From: an uncultured Coxiella sp.
GTDB lineage: Bacteria; Pseudomonadota; Gammaproteobacteria; Coxiellales; Coxiellaceae
NCBI GenBank assembly: GCA_902623005.1
Contig: CACNSC010000006.1
Span: forward strand, 1-64,000
Length of the DNA: 64,000 nucleotides
Direction of reading: 5' to 3'
Shown: positions 57,262 through 64,000 of the stretch, piece by piece
How positions within the stretch are numbered: the first letter of the stretch is position 1
Layout of the letters: each line of letters starts with the position of its first letter
The notes under the pieces: generated by a model
Seen by the model: only the letters and a program-made list of their open reading frames with translations
Databases searched by the model: none
What the model was told of the DNA's origin: nothing
Made by a program: the position numbers and the translations under genes

Positions 57262-58137
57262 TCAACTGTTACTGTGTAACCAATGGGTGTTTTCCATGTA
57301 CTGCATCATGATTTTCTTAAACAAGTTATCCGGGACCGTGGAGAAATATTCTGGCGGTGGATTAGTTGTTGGTTTATACAATTGCGCATAACCTTCGAAT
57401 GAAAGTGGCTTACCATCACGTCGAACCTTGTCGATCCAGGAAGAGAATTCAGTATCAGAGACCACATGAACAGGAAAATGCATAAACGAGAACCCATCAC
57501 CATTGAGCTGAGTGTTAAGACCCTCGTAAACGCCTTCATGGGATGAATACATGTGCAAGCGTGTTCTCATCCCGGCCATTGCGAAGATTTGCCCGACAAG
57601 CTGAGGGATGTTAAACGCGCTCATTGGGGCGTCTGCTGTTATTAGGAACTGAACCTGTTTATTGACTGGTAGATACAGGTCATTGATGGTTGCAATACCC
57701 TCATCTGGATAGATAAACATCCATTTCCATTGCAGGGCGACAACCTGCACTTGCTCAACAGGACCTGGCTTGTCTAACTTACGGTAAGGATCAAGCTCGT
57801 GAGTACTCTTCCAGAGTATTATACCAAGCAATACGATTATTATAGTAGGAATCCCCCACCAGAAAACCTCTAAAATCGTACTGTGTGACCATTCAGGCCT
57901 GAATTGACCTTTACGTTTTTTAGCCCTGTAACGATAGGCGAAAGCAAAACTCATAAAGATAACTGGCAACACAACAATTAGCATTAATGCTGCGGTATCG
58001 AACATCAAGGCACGTTCTTGTGAAGAAACCCAGCCTTTTGGGTTGAGAAAGCCGAGACTATCGGCCCAACATGAATACGAAAGCCCGAGCCCGAGCAATA
58101 AAATAACTAACTGAAAAACACGACTTTTTAATCTCAT
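57262..58137 (-). CDS. cyoA: Cytochrome bo3 ubiquinol oxidase subunit II
   Basis: 291-residue membrane-anchored periplasmic subunit. An N-terminal signal is followed by two spans (about 45-70 and 90-110) and a cupredoxin domain (LQWKWMFIYPDEGIAT, SAFNIPQLVGQIFAM). The CuA cysteines of cytochrome c oxidases are absent, as expected for a quinol oxidase. The signal end (YSCWAD) looks more like a signal peptidase I site than the lipobox of E. coli CyoA. AAGGT precedes the ATG. Confidence 0.95.
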   Translation of the reverse strand: MRLKSRVFQLVILLLGLGLSYSCWADSLGFLNPKGWVSSQERALMFDTAALMLIVVLPVIFMSFAFAYRYRAKKRKGQFRPEWSHSTILEVFWWGIPTIIIVLLGIILWKSTHELDPYRKLDKPGPVEQVQVVALQWKWMFIYPDEGIATINDLYLPVNKQVQFLITADAPMSAFNIPQLVGQIFAMAGMRTRLHMYSSHEGVYEGLNTQLNGDGFSFMHFPVHVVSDTEFSSWIDKVRRDGKPLSFEGYAQLYKPTTNPPPEYFSTVPDNLFKKIMMQYMENTHWLHSNS

Positions 58138-58162
58138 ACCTTAACCTTATGTAAGATACTTT

Positions 58163-58183
58163 TTTGCTCAATATTTGAGCAAA
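58163..58183. promoter_or_regulatory. Perfect palindrome upstream of cyoA, possible operator
   Basis: TTTGCTCAA, TAT, TTGAGCAAA: 9-bp arms around 3 bases, 26-46 bases upstream of the cyoA start, where a regulator could overlap the promoter or leader. No known binding consensus is matched; no clear -10/-35 pair identified nearby. Confidence 0.4.
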
Positions 58184-58320
58184 TAAGAACCTAAATTTGT
58201 GTCTCAAAATACCGAATTCTTAGCGAACGGTATATACTAAAACTGAGCCTTCGGCAAGCAAAATGCTTACATTGTTACAAAAAACTTTGCGGCGGAAAGG
58301 CGGAATGCACAGTGCTATAA

Positions 58321-58533
58321 CTAATGCGCATTACCAAGCGCCTCTCCGAGTTGCTGACTTAAACTAGTACCAAAGTCCTCCCCTTGTTTCTGATAAAAAG
58401 CCTCACCGGAAGCCGCACCCGCGCTGGCAGCATCTTGTGACGCTGTATTTGCTTCTGAACTGCATCCTGCAACTATCACTAAGGCAGACATAGCAGACAA
58501 ACTAATCAATCGCTTCAAAAACATCACCCTCAT
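58321..58533 (-). CDS. Small lipoprotein
   Basis: 70 residues with a lipoprotein signal: MRVMFLKRLISLSAMS then VIVAGC, lipidated Cys at 24. The mature part is short, Ala/Ser/Gln-rich (SQDAASAGAASGEAF) and has no recognised domain. GAGGAG lies about 10 bases before ATG 58533. It follows putA by 21 bases on the same strand and may be co-transcribed with ppa-putA. Confidence 0.75.
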   Translation of the reverse strand: MRVMFLKRLISLSAMSALVIVAGCSSEANTASQDAASAGAASGEAFYQKQGEDFGTSLSQQLGEALGNAH

Positions 58534-58554
58534 AACAAATTACTCCTCGTAAGC

Positions 58555-61500
58555 TCACTCTTCCATGGCCATCAGACTAGCATTACCACCTGCCGCAGTC
58601 GTATCGATCGACACAGTGACCTCATGGCACAAGCTCTGCAAATAGTGCGGTCCTCCAGCCTTTGGACCAGTACCGGATAAACCGACACCACCAAAGGGTT
58701 GCAAGCCAACCACAGCACCAATTGTGTTACGATTGACGTACAAATTACCGGCATTAATCTCGGACAGCACCTCAGACACTGAACTTTCAATGCGACTTTG
58801 TATGCCAAATGTTAAACCATAGCCCAATTGATTGAGTTGTTTGATGATGGAAAGTCTGTTTTTTCGTTCAAAACGTATCACATGCAGAATAGGACCGAAA
58901 ACTTCTTCTGTGAGTAAACTCAGATCAGCAATTTCATATGCCTGAGGAGCAACGAACAAACCAGAACTACAAAAGCCTCCTAGTGGTAATTTGTAAATCA
59001 AACAACCTTGCTCACTCAGATATTGCTCATGACTGAGTAAGCGATCACGAGCCGCTTGGTCGATCACAGGGCCAATGTCTGTTTTTAACCACTGTGGATC
59101 ACCGATAATGAGCTCAGCCATGGCACCTTGGAGCATCTCGATAAATTCATCAGCAATATCACTTTGAAGAAGCAAAATACGACAAGCTGAACAACGTTGC
59201 CCAGCACTACCGAAAGCAGAAAGAATAACATCATTGATGGTTTGCTCTGGCAGGGCGGTCGAGTCAACTAGCATGGCATTGAGACCACCAGTTTCAGCGA
59301 TAAAAGGTACAATGGGGCCATCTTTATGCGCTAGCATTCTCTGAATGGATTTTGCGGTTGCTGTTGAGCCAGTGAACAATACACCGGCAATATCGCTGTG
59401 CTGAATCAAAGCAGAACCAATCGTCGAGCCCTCACCGAGAACAACATGCAGCACATCATCTGGAACACCTGCTTGATGAATAAGATCAGCCACACGAAGT
59501 GCGATCAAAGAGGTTTGTTCTGCTGGCTTGGCGATAACCGTGTTGCCTGTTACTAAGCAAGCAACAATTTGGCCAAGAAAAATTGCCAATGGAAAATTCC
59601 AAGGACTGACACAGACCATGACACCTCGTCCGCGAAAAGACAAGGTGTTAGCTTCACCAGTATACCCCATCAGTGCCTGAGGCGTTAGTGCATCGCAAGC
59701 TTGCTGAGCGTAGTAACGACAGAAATCGACTGCTTCGCGCAATTCAGCAAGGCCATCTACGAATGTCTTTCCCGCTTCACGCACCAAAAGTGCAAGTAAT
59801 TCTGCGCGATGCATCTCTAATAAATTAGCAATTTCATGTAAATACATGGCGCGATCTTGAAATGAAAGCTTAGACCAGGTTGAAAAAGCCTCTTTAGCGT
59901 GATCGACGGCGGAGACAGCATTTTCAACCGAGGTATCGCTCACATATCCGACACAGTCACCACGGCTTGATGGATTGATAACTGGGCGAGATGAATTTTT
60001 AGATTTTACTAAATTCCATTGATAATCAGACCATTGCTCCAACTCTGATTGCAAGCGAGCGGTTTCAATTGAATCACTCCACTCCCAACCGGACGAATTT
60101 CTACGGTGATAAAAAATATCAGCAGGCGAAGGTATTTGCGGATGCAAAGGTGCGCCTTTATAGCGGGACACTTGCTCATTAAGCGGCTCAAGCATACGAT
60201 CAAAATCTTGCTCACTGCGAATAATCTGATTAACAAAAGAGCTATTAGCACCGTTTTCTAACAACCTCCTCACAAGATAAGGTAGTAAATCTTCGTGCAC
60301 ACCAACAGGCGCATAGATTCGACAGGATTGTGTCGTAATTTTTTTGTCGATTAAGTAGTCGTGTAGACTCTGCCCCATACCTTGTAATGCCTGAAATTCG
60401 AAATTACTGACATCAAGATCATTGGCAAGGATAACAATGGATGCAGCGGTATAAGCATTGTGTGTCGCAAATTGCGGATAGATCATAGGAGACGCTTTCA
60501 ACATCTCATTGGCACAATTTAAATAGCTCAAATCAGTAGTTGATTTGCGAGTAAATACAGGGTAATCCTCAAGCCCTTTAAGTTGAGCCTGCTTGATTTC
60601 TGTATCCCAATAAGCGCCCTTAACTAGTCGAACTGCGATCGTCTTATTGCCATGGCCTGCTAACTCAGCCAGCCACTCTATAACTGCAGATGCACGCTTC
60701 TGATAGGCCTGCACAGCAAGTCCTAGTCCGTGCCAATCTTTTAATAGTGGATTCAAAAAAACTTGCTCAAAAATTTCTAGAGAAATTTCTAGGCGGTCAG
60801 ACTCTTCAGCGTCAACAGTCAGAGGAATACCAAATTTTTTTGCCTCAAGCGATAAATTAACCAGTAACTTTACAAGAGCCGGTACACTACGATCACGCTG
60901 TGCCCATTGATAGCGCGGATGTAATGCAGACAGCTTGATCGAAACGCCAGAACGTTGCTGAATGTGAATTTCGTGATTAGCACTAGCCCCTACAACACGA
61001 ATGGCATCAAGATACTTGGCATAATAATAGTCTGCAGCACCTTGCGTAATGGCAGCCTCACCCAGCATATCGTAAGAATAAGAATAATGTGCAGTCGTTG
61101 TTTTCTGCGACCGTTTTACCGCCTCACCTATGGATTTACCAAGCACAAAATGCTGACTGAGTAGTTGAATTGCAGCACGCACAGCAGCACGAATAATTGG
61201 CTCACCACTGCGCTTAATCATGTTTTTCCAAAGCTTTAAAAAAACATTACTATCATTCTGCTTGAGAATCTTACCGGTCAACGCAAGACCCCAAGTTGAT
61301 ACGTTAACAAATGAGGAATGACTCAACCCAATATGCTGATACCAATTAGCGCTGGTCAGCTTGTCGTTAATTAATAAGTCTTCGGTTTCGGCATCCGGTA
61401 TCCGCAGTAATGCCTCAGCGAGGCACATCATCAATACACCTTCCTCAGAAGAAAGGTCGTAATGTTGCATAAAAGCCTGCATCCCGCTGCTATCAGCATC

Positions 61501-61680
61501 GCGATCCTGCACGTGACGCATGAGCTCCTCGGCAAGTCGACGAATGCGAGCCTCCTGCTCGACAGAACATGGATAAGCATCAAGCAAGGTATCAACACAT
61601 ACTTTTTCAGACTTAAAGTAGTTTTGTGCAATTGCCTGCTTGAACCCAGTAGATGGTATAATGCTTTCCTTATATAACAA
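58555..61680 (-). CDS. putA: Bifunctional proline dehydrogenase / L-glutamate gamma-semialdehyde dehydrogenase
   Basis: 1041-residue enzyme oxidising proline to glutamate in two steps, passing electrons to FAD/quinone and NAD+. FAD-dependent PRODH barrel (VSIKLSALHPRY, VDAEESDRLEISL, VRLVKGAYWD), then the aldehyde dehydrogenase domain with Glu in FIAETGGLNAM and Cys in GSAGQRCSACR. It lacks the N-terminal ribbon-helix-helix DNA-binding domain of E. coli PutA, so it is not self-repressing. Start is TTG 61680: GGGAGG stands 5 bases upstream and no ATG is available. 22 bases after ppa. Proline use fits amino-acid-feeding intracellular bacteria. Confidence 0.95.
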   Translation of the reverse strand: MLYKESIIPSTGFKQAIAQNYFKSEKVCVDTLLDAYPCSVEQEARIRRLAEELMRHVQDRDADSSGMQAFMQHYDLSSEEGVLMMCLAEALLRIPDAETEDLLINDKLTSANWYQHIGLSHSSFVNVSTWGLALTGKILKQNDSNVFLKLWKNMIKRSGEPIIRAAVRAAIQLLSQHFVLGKSIGEAVKRSQKTTTAHYSYSYDMLGEAAITQGAADYYYAKYLDAIRVVGASANHEIHIQQRSGVSIKLSALHPRYQWAQRDRSVPALVKLLVNLSLEAKKFGIPLTVDAEESDRLEISLEIFEQVFLNPLLKDWHGLGLAVQAYQKRASAVIEWLAELAGHGNKTIAVRLVKGAYWDTEIKQAQLKGLEDYPVFTRKSTTDLSYLNCANEMLKASPMIYPQFATHNAYTAASIVILANDLDVSNFEFQALQGMGQSLHDYLIDKKITTQSCRIYAPVGVHEDLLPYLVRRLLENGANSSFVNQIIRSEQDFDRMLEPLNEQVSRYKGAPLHPQIPSPADIFYHRRNSSGWEWSDSIETARLQSELEQWSDYQWNLVKSKNSSRPVINPSSRGDCVGYVSDTSVENAVSAVDHAKEAFSTWSKLSFQDRAMYLHEIANLLEMHRAELLALLVREAGKTFVDGLAELREAVDFCRYYAQQACDALTPQALMGYTGEANTLSFRGRGVMVCVSPWNFPLAIFLGQIVACLVTGNTVIAKPAEQTSLIALRVADLIHQAGVPDDVLHVVLGEGSTIGSALIQHSDIAGVLFTGSTATAKSIQRMLAHKDGPIVPFIAETGGLNAMLVDSTALPEQTINDVILSAFGSAGQRCSACRILLLQSDIADEFIEMLQGAMAELIIGDPQWLKTDIGPVIDQAARDRLLSHEQYLSEQGCLIYKLPLGGFCSSGLFVAPQAYEIADLSLLTEEVFGPILHVIRFERKNRLSIIKQLNQLGYGLTFGIQSRIESSVSEVLSEINAGNLYVNRNTIGAVVGLQPFGGVGLSGTGPKAGGPHYLQSLCHEVTVSIDTTAAGGNASLMAMEE

Positions 61681-61702
61681 TGCAGCCTCCCTGACGCAAA
61701 AG

Positions 61703-62236
61703 TTAATCTACTGAAAAGTTAGTCACTCCCGACTGAATCTCTTCATGCGCAGCCGCTTGATCTTTCCAACCTTCGACCTTAACCCACTTGTTAGGCTCAA
61801 GCGCTTTATAGTAGGTGAAAAAATGAACTATTTTATCTAGCATGATTGGCGACACATCATCCAAGCTTGCGATATGCGCTAGCTCACTGCATGACTTGGC
61901 AACAGGTAATGCCAATACTTTATTATCAACACCAGCCTCATCGGTCATAGTTAACATGCCGATAGCGCGACATTTGATCAAACAACCGGCCTGAACAGGT
62001 TGTGGCGTCATCACTAAAACATCAACCGGGTCACCATCACCAGCCAAGGTGCTGGGGATGTAACCGTAATCTACCGGATAATGCATCGCAACTGGCATAA
62101 ACCGATCAACCATCACTAGACCAGTATCTTTATCGACTTCGTATTTGATGGCTTTGCCGTCAGCGGGAATTTCGACAATGACATTAAATGATTCTGGTAT
62201 GTTATCACCAGGTGAGAGATCTGTGAGATGAGACAT
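61703..62236 (-). CDS. ppa: Inorganic pyrophosphatase
   Basis: 177-residue soluble family I pyrophosphatase, hydrolysing PPi to drive biosynthesis. Conserved blocks: VIVEIPADGKAIKYEVDK, MHYPVDYGYIPSTLAGDGDP with the metal-binding acidic residues, and DPVDVLV. Standard length. Upstream gene of putA and probably co-transcribed with it. Confidence 0.97.
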   Translation of the reverse strand: MSHLTDLSPGDNIPESFNVIVEIPADGKAIKYEVDKDTGLVMVDRFMPVAMHYPVDYGYIPSTLAGDGDPVDVLVMTPQPVQAGCLIKCRAIGMLTMTDEAGVDNKVLALPVAKSCSELAHIASLDDVSPIMLDKIVHFFTYYKALEPNKWVKVEGWKDQAAAHEEIQSGVTNFSVD

Positions 62237-62417
62237 TTTATTTTTCCATACGATTAAAAAATTAAAGCGATTATATCAAATAAGCGCAGCGAAACCAGGA
62301 TTTAATTGCGCAGCGTAACATTAATCAAAAATGACTTAAGCGCAAGACCCAGACTTCAGACCAATTGATACCAAACTGAAAATCACATAGAGTGCTGATT
62401 TTTTTCGAGCCATAGTT

Positions 62418-63410
62418 ATGCCAGGATCACCATCGATAGTAGATCACCCCAATAAAGAACTGATTGCAAGTCATTGCGCTGACCTTATTATCACAATCAA
62501 TCAGCATCATGCCTACTACCCAAGCGACCTATACAAAATAGCATCACTGATAGCATACGGCATGCATAGATCCAAAGTTTGGAGTTTTGATCCTCAATCA
62601 AACGGCAAAGGTTACTTTAGCGTTACAACCATAGATAAACACAGCATCGACAAACAAGCAGATTTAGTCTTCGCAGGCTTGAAAATCGCACACATGCTGA
62701 TCTGCCAAAACATCAATCTCAAAGGCAAATCTAAAGATTTAAAAGAACATTCAATCAACATGGTACTGAAGGATTTGATGGATAAAATAGCTGCTGTAAT
62801 CGTTCAAAAACAAATCCATCAAAGCGGTCGACACGAGAGATCCACCTGCGAACAATTGACTCAGGCTGACCTAAACGTCGAAGACCCGCTCATAAGAGAA
62901 AAAACCTTAGCTTTGATTTATAAAACAGAGCTTGATGATCAACGGTACGTTTTTCAATCAGTTTTGTCCAAATACAACACATTCTTATCGCAATACAATG
63001 AAAAAGGTAAACGAACTCAGTTTGTACGAAGCCAAACTGATTTTTTATTGAATCATCGCGAGATTACATGCCGAGAGCTGATTAATTTTAACTTAAAAGA
63101 CAAAGGACAACATAACAACACCTGTCTGAAACGATATTTTTTTGACTTCTTGCGTGACAGACTTCCTGATAACAAAACCCAAACTATCCAATTGACTAAC
63201 GTTACACAACAAACTTCCTTCGATCGATGTATCAGCAGGCCTCAGCCACCATTGATAAGTACGAGCGCATCACCAACCAGCGTAACCAAGGTAGACGAAC
63301 CACAGGTTTACGATTACGGTCACTACTCCCTATTTGGAGAAAAAAACCTAGTTGATGACGAAACACTGCGATGGATCAGGGAGGGATGCACAAGATCAAA
63401 CTCTATCTAA
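62418..63410 (+). CDS. Uncharacterised protein, paralogue B of the gene at 14909
   Basis: 330 residues. It aligns over about 190 residues with the protein at 14909-15889: AYGMHR (46-51) then Trp, NG, QADLVFAGLKI (80-90), LKDLMDKIAAVIV (117-129), and IYKTELDDQRYVFQ. The conserved part is helical. The C-terminal tail is Ser/Thr/Pro-rich and ends with a Tyr-rich segment, EPQVYDYGHYSLFG. No signal peptide, membrane span or good ribosome binding site. Divergent from ppa. The two copies sit about 47 kb apart, so the pair is dispersed, not tandem. Confidence 0.7.
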   Translation: MPGSPSIVDHPNKELIASHCADLIITINQHHAYYPSDLYKIASLIAYGMHRSKVWSFDPQSNGKGYFSVTTIDKHSIDKQADLVFAGLKIAHMLICQNINLKGKSKDLKEHSINMVLKDLMDKIAAVIVQKQIHQSGRHERSTCEQLTQADLNVEDPLIREKTLALIYKTELDDQRYVFQSVLSKYNTFLSQYNEKGKRTQFVRSQTDFLLNHREITCRELINFNLKDKGQHNNTCLKRYFFDFLRDRLPDNKTQTIQLTNVTQQTSFDRCISRPQPPLISTSASPTSVTKVDEPQVYDYGHYSLFGEKNLVDDETLRWIREGCTRSNSI

Positions 63411-63584
63411 GGCATAATCTCAAATTACGTTATCACGTGTGATTTCTTACACACCAGATCAAAAACTTGGCCAAAAAAATCTGCAAATTGAATGGTCTTT
63501 CTCCGAAAAATTGATCCAAATAAAACTGGGTGAAAATATATTTTCTCATTAATAATAATTAGAAAACACCAAGAATGCACTTTA

Positions 63585-64000
63585 CTAATTACGGCAGAAC
63601 ACAGCTTTATCACACCCTGTTGCCTCAGATTTTAAGAGATACTTACGAGACCTCACTAATGGACTATTGAATGATGCTAAAGAACCAGACGGCTCATGAG
63701 GTACAGCATACTCAAGACAACCCATAAAACGAGCTGTAGAATAAGATGGGGAGGCGTTAACAAATACTTCATAGGGATTAACTCTGGGAGAAGAAACAAA
63801 TACTTCATATCGGTTCGATTTAGACGAAGAGCTCTCTTTGATACGGTTTATTGAATCGGTTGCTCTCTCCAGTTGACCGCCCCATGCTAAACTCGCAGAT
63901 GAATCAGATCTGTTATCTTTGAGTAAATTCATCACTGCCTGCAATAAACAAAAAGTCATTTCTTTTGACGTATTGGCAATCAAAGCGGAGCTTAAAGCAG
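63585..64000 (-). CDS. Partial gene running off the right edge, uncharacterised
   Basis: C-terminal part only: the frame is open to the window edge, so the start probably lies beyond it (an internal ATG near 63959 is possible). The 138 visible residues are Ser/Asn-rich with no recognised domain. A striking feature is a near-duplicate motif: RYEVFVSSP followed six residues on by PYEVFVNASP. It is convergent with the paralogue B gene and belongs to the accessory class. Confidence 0.55.
   Translation of the reverse strand, partial: ALSSALIANTSKEMTFCLLQAVMNLLKDNRSDSSASLAWGGQLERATDSINRIKESSSSKSNRYEVFVSSPRVNPYEVFVNASPSYSTARFMGCLEYAVPHEPSGSLASFNSPLVRSRKYLLKSEATGCDKAVFCRN

Noticed and set aside
62284-62315. 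Direct repeat GCGCAGCG (62284 and 62308) upstream of ppa
   Set aside because: Only 8 bases and two copies; no iteron-like regularity or regulator match.
1-64000. tRNA, rRNA, CRISPR arrays and insertion sequences
   Set aside because: Looked for by eye on both strands; no T-loop/acceptor signature, spaced repeat array or transposase was seen. A tRNA search program could still find one I missed.

Overview
This window looks like the chromosome of a host-associated gammaproteobacterium, most plausibly a member of the Legionellales (Legionella/Coxiella/Berkiella-like). That placement is an inference. It rests on ordinary gammaproteobacterial core genes (mfd, mutY-yggX, trmB, miaB-ybeZ-ybeY-corC-lnt, cyoABCD, putA, ppa, a fadIJ-like operon) mixed with many genes of eukaryotic flavour or no recognisable family. 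These include a Ser/Thr kinase, two U-box proteins, a toxin-type DXD glycosyltransferase, a protein with a myristoylation/palmitoylation-type N-terminus, and several large orphans. The DNA is A+T-rich by eye. I found no rRNA, tRNA, CRISPR array or insertion sequence.

Layout. 1-8 kb: eukaryotic-like kinase, an orphan bitopic membrane protein, an OlsF-like double acyltransferase translationally coupled to a TMEM164/YwaF membrane protein, a tyrosine recombinase, and two secreted L,D-transpeptidase-type proteins. 9-16 kb: a strongly structured, probably 6S-like RNA on the minus strand, a membrane-anchored RRM protein, trmB, then mutY-yggX-glycosyltransferase, a MATE transporter, and the first of two paralogous orphans. 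16-20 kb: mfd. 20-41 kb: the accessory block, with a tandem pair of U-box paralogues, large orphans, two membrane proteins, a GNAT enzyme, two SDR/epimerase proteins, a cupin, the lipidation-motif protein, a homocysteine methyltransferase, a P-loop ATPase and a helical orphan. 41-64 kb: MFS transporter and beta-oxidation operon, M17 peptidase, miaB-lnt operon, a 59-residue CDGSH iron-sulfur protein, cytochrome bo3 operon, ppa-putA operon, the second paralogue, and a gene running off the right edge.

The most interesting signal is regulatory. Four promoters in the accessory regions share one geometry: YTTAAK, 5 bases, YTTAAK, 10 bases, then a TA---T -10 element. They lie at 8909-8941, 23704-23736, 27814-27846 and 35861-35893. 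This matches the direct-repeat box bound by PmrA-type response regulators, which in Legionella and Coxiella control type IVB secretion effectors. The four downstream genes are a periplasmic L,D-transpeptidase-like protein, the intact U-box protein and two multi-spanning orphan membrane proteins. Together with the lipidation motif, kinase, glycosyltransferase and GNAT protein, this suggests a PmrA-controlled set of host-directed effectors scattered among housekeeping operons. Effector status is inferred; secretion cannot be read from this window.
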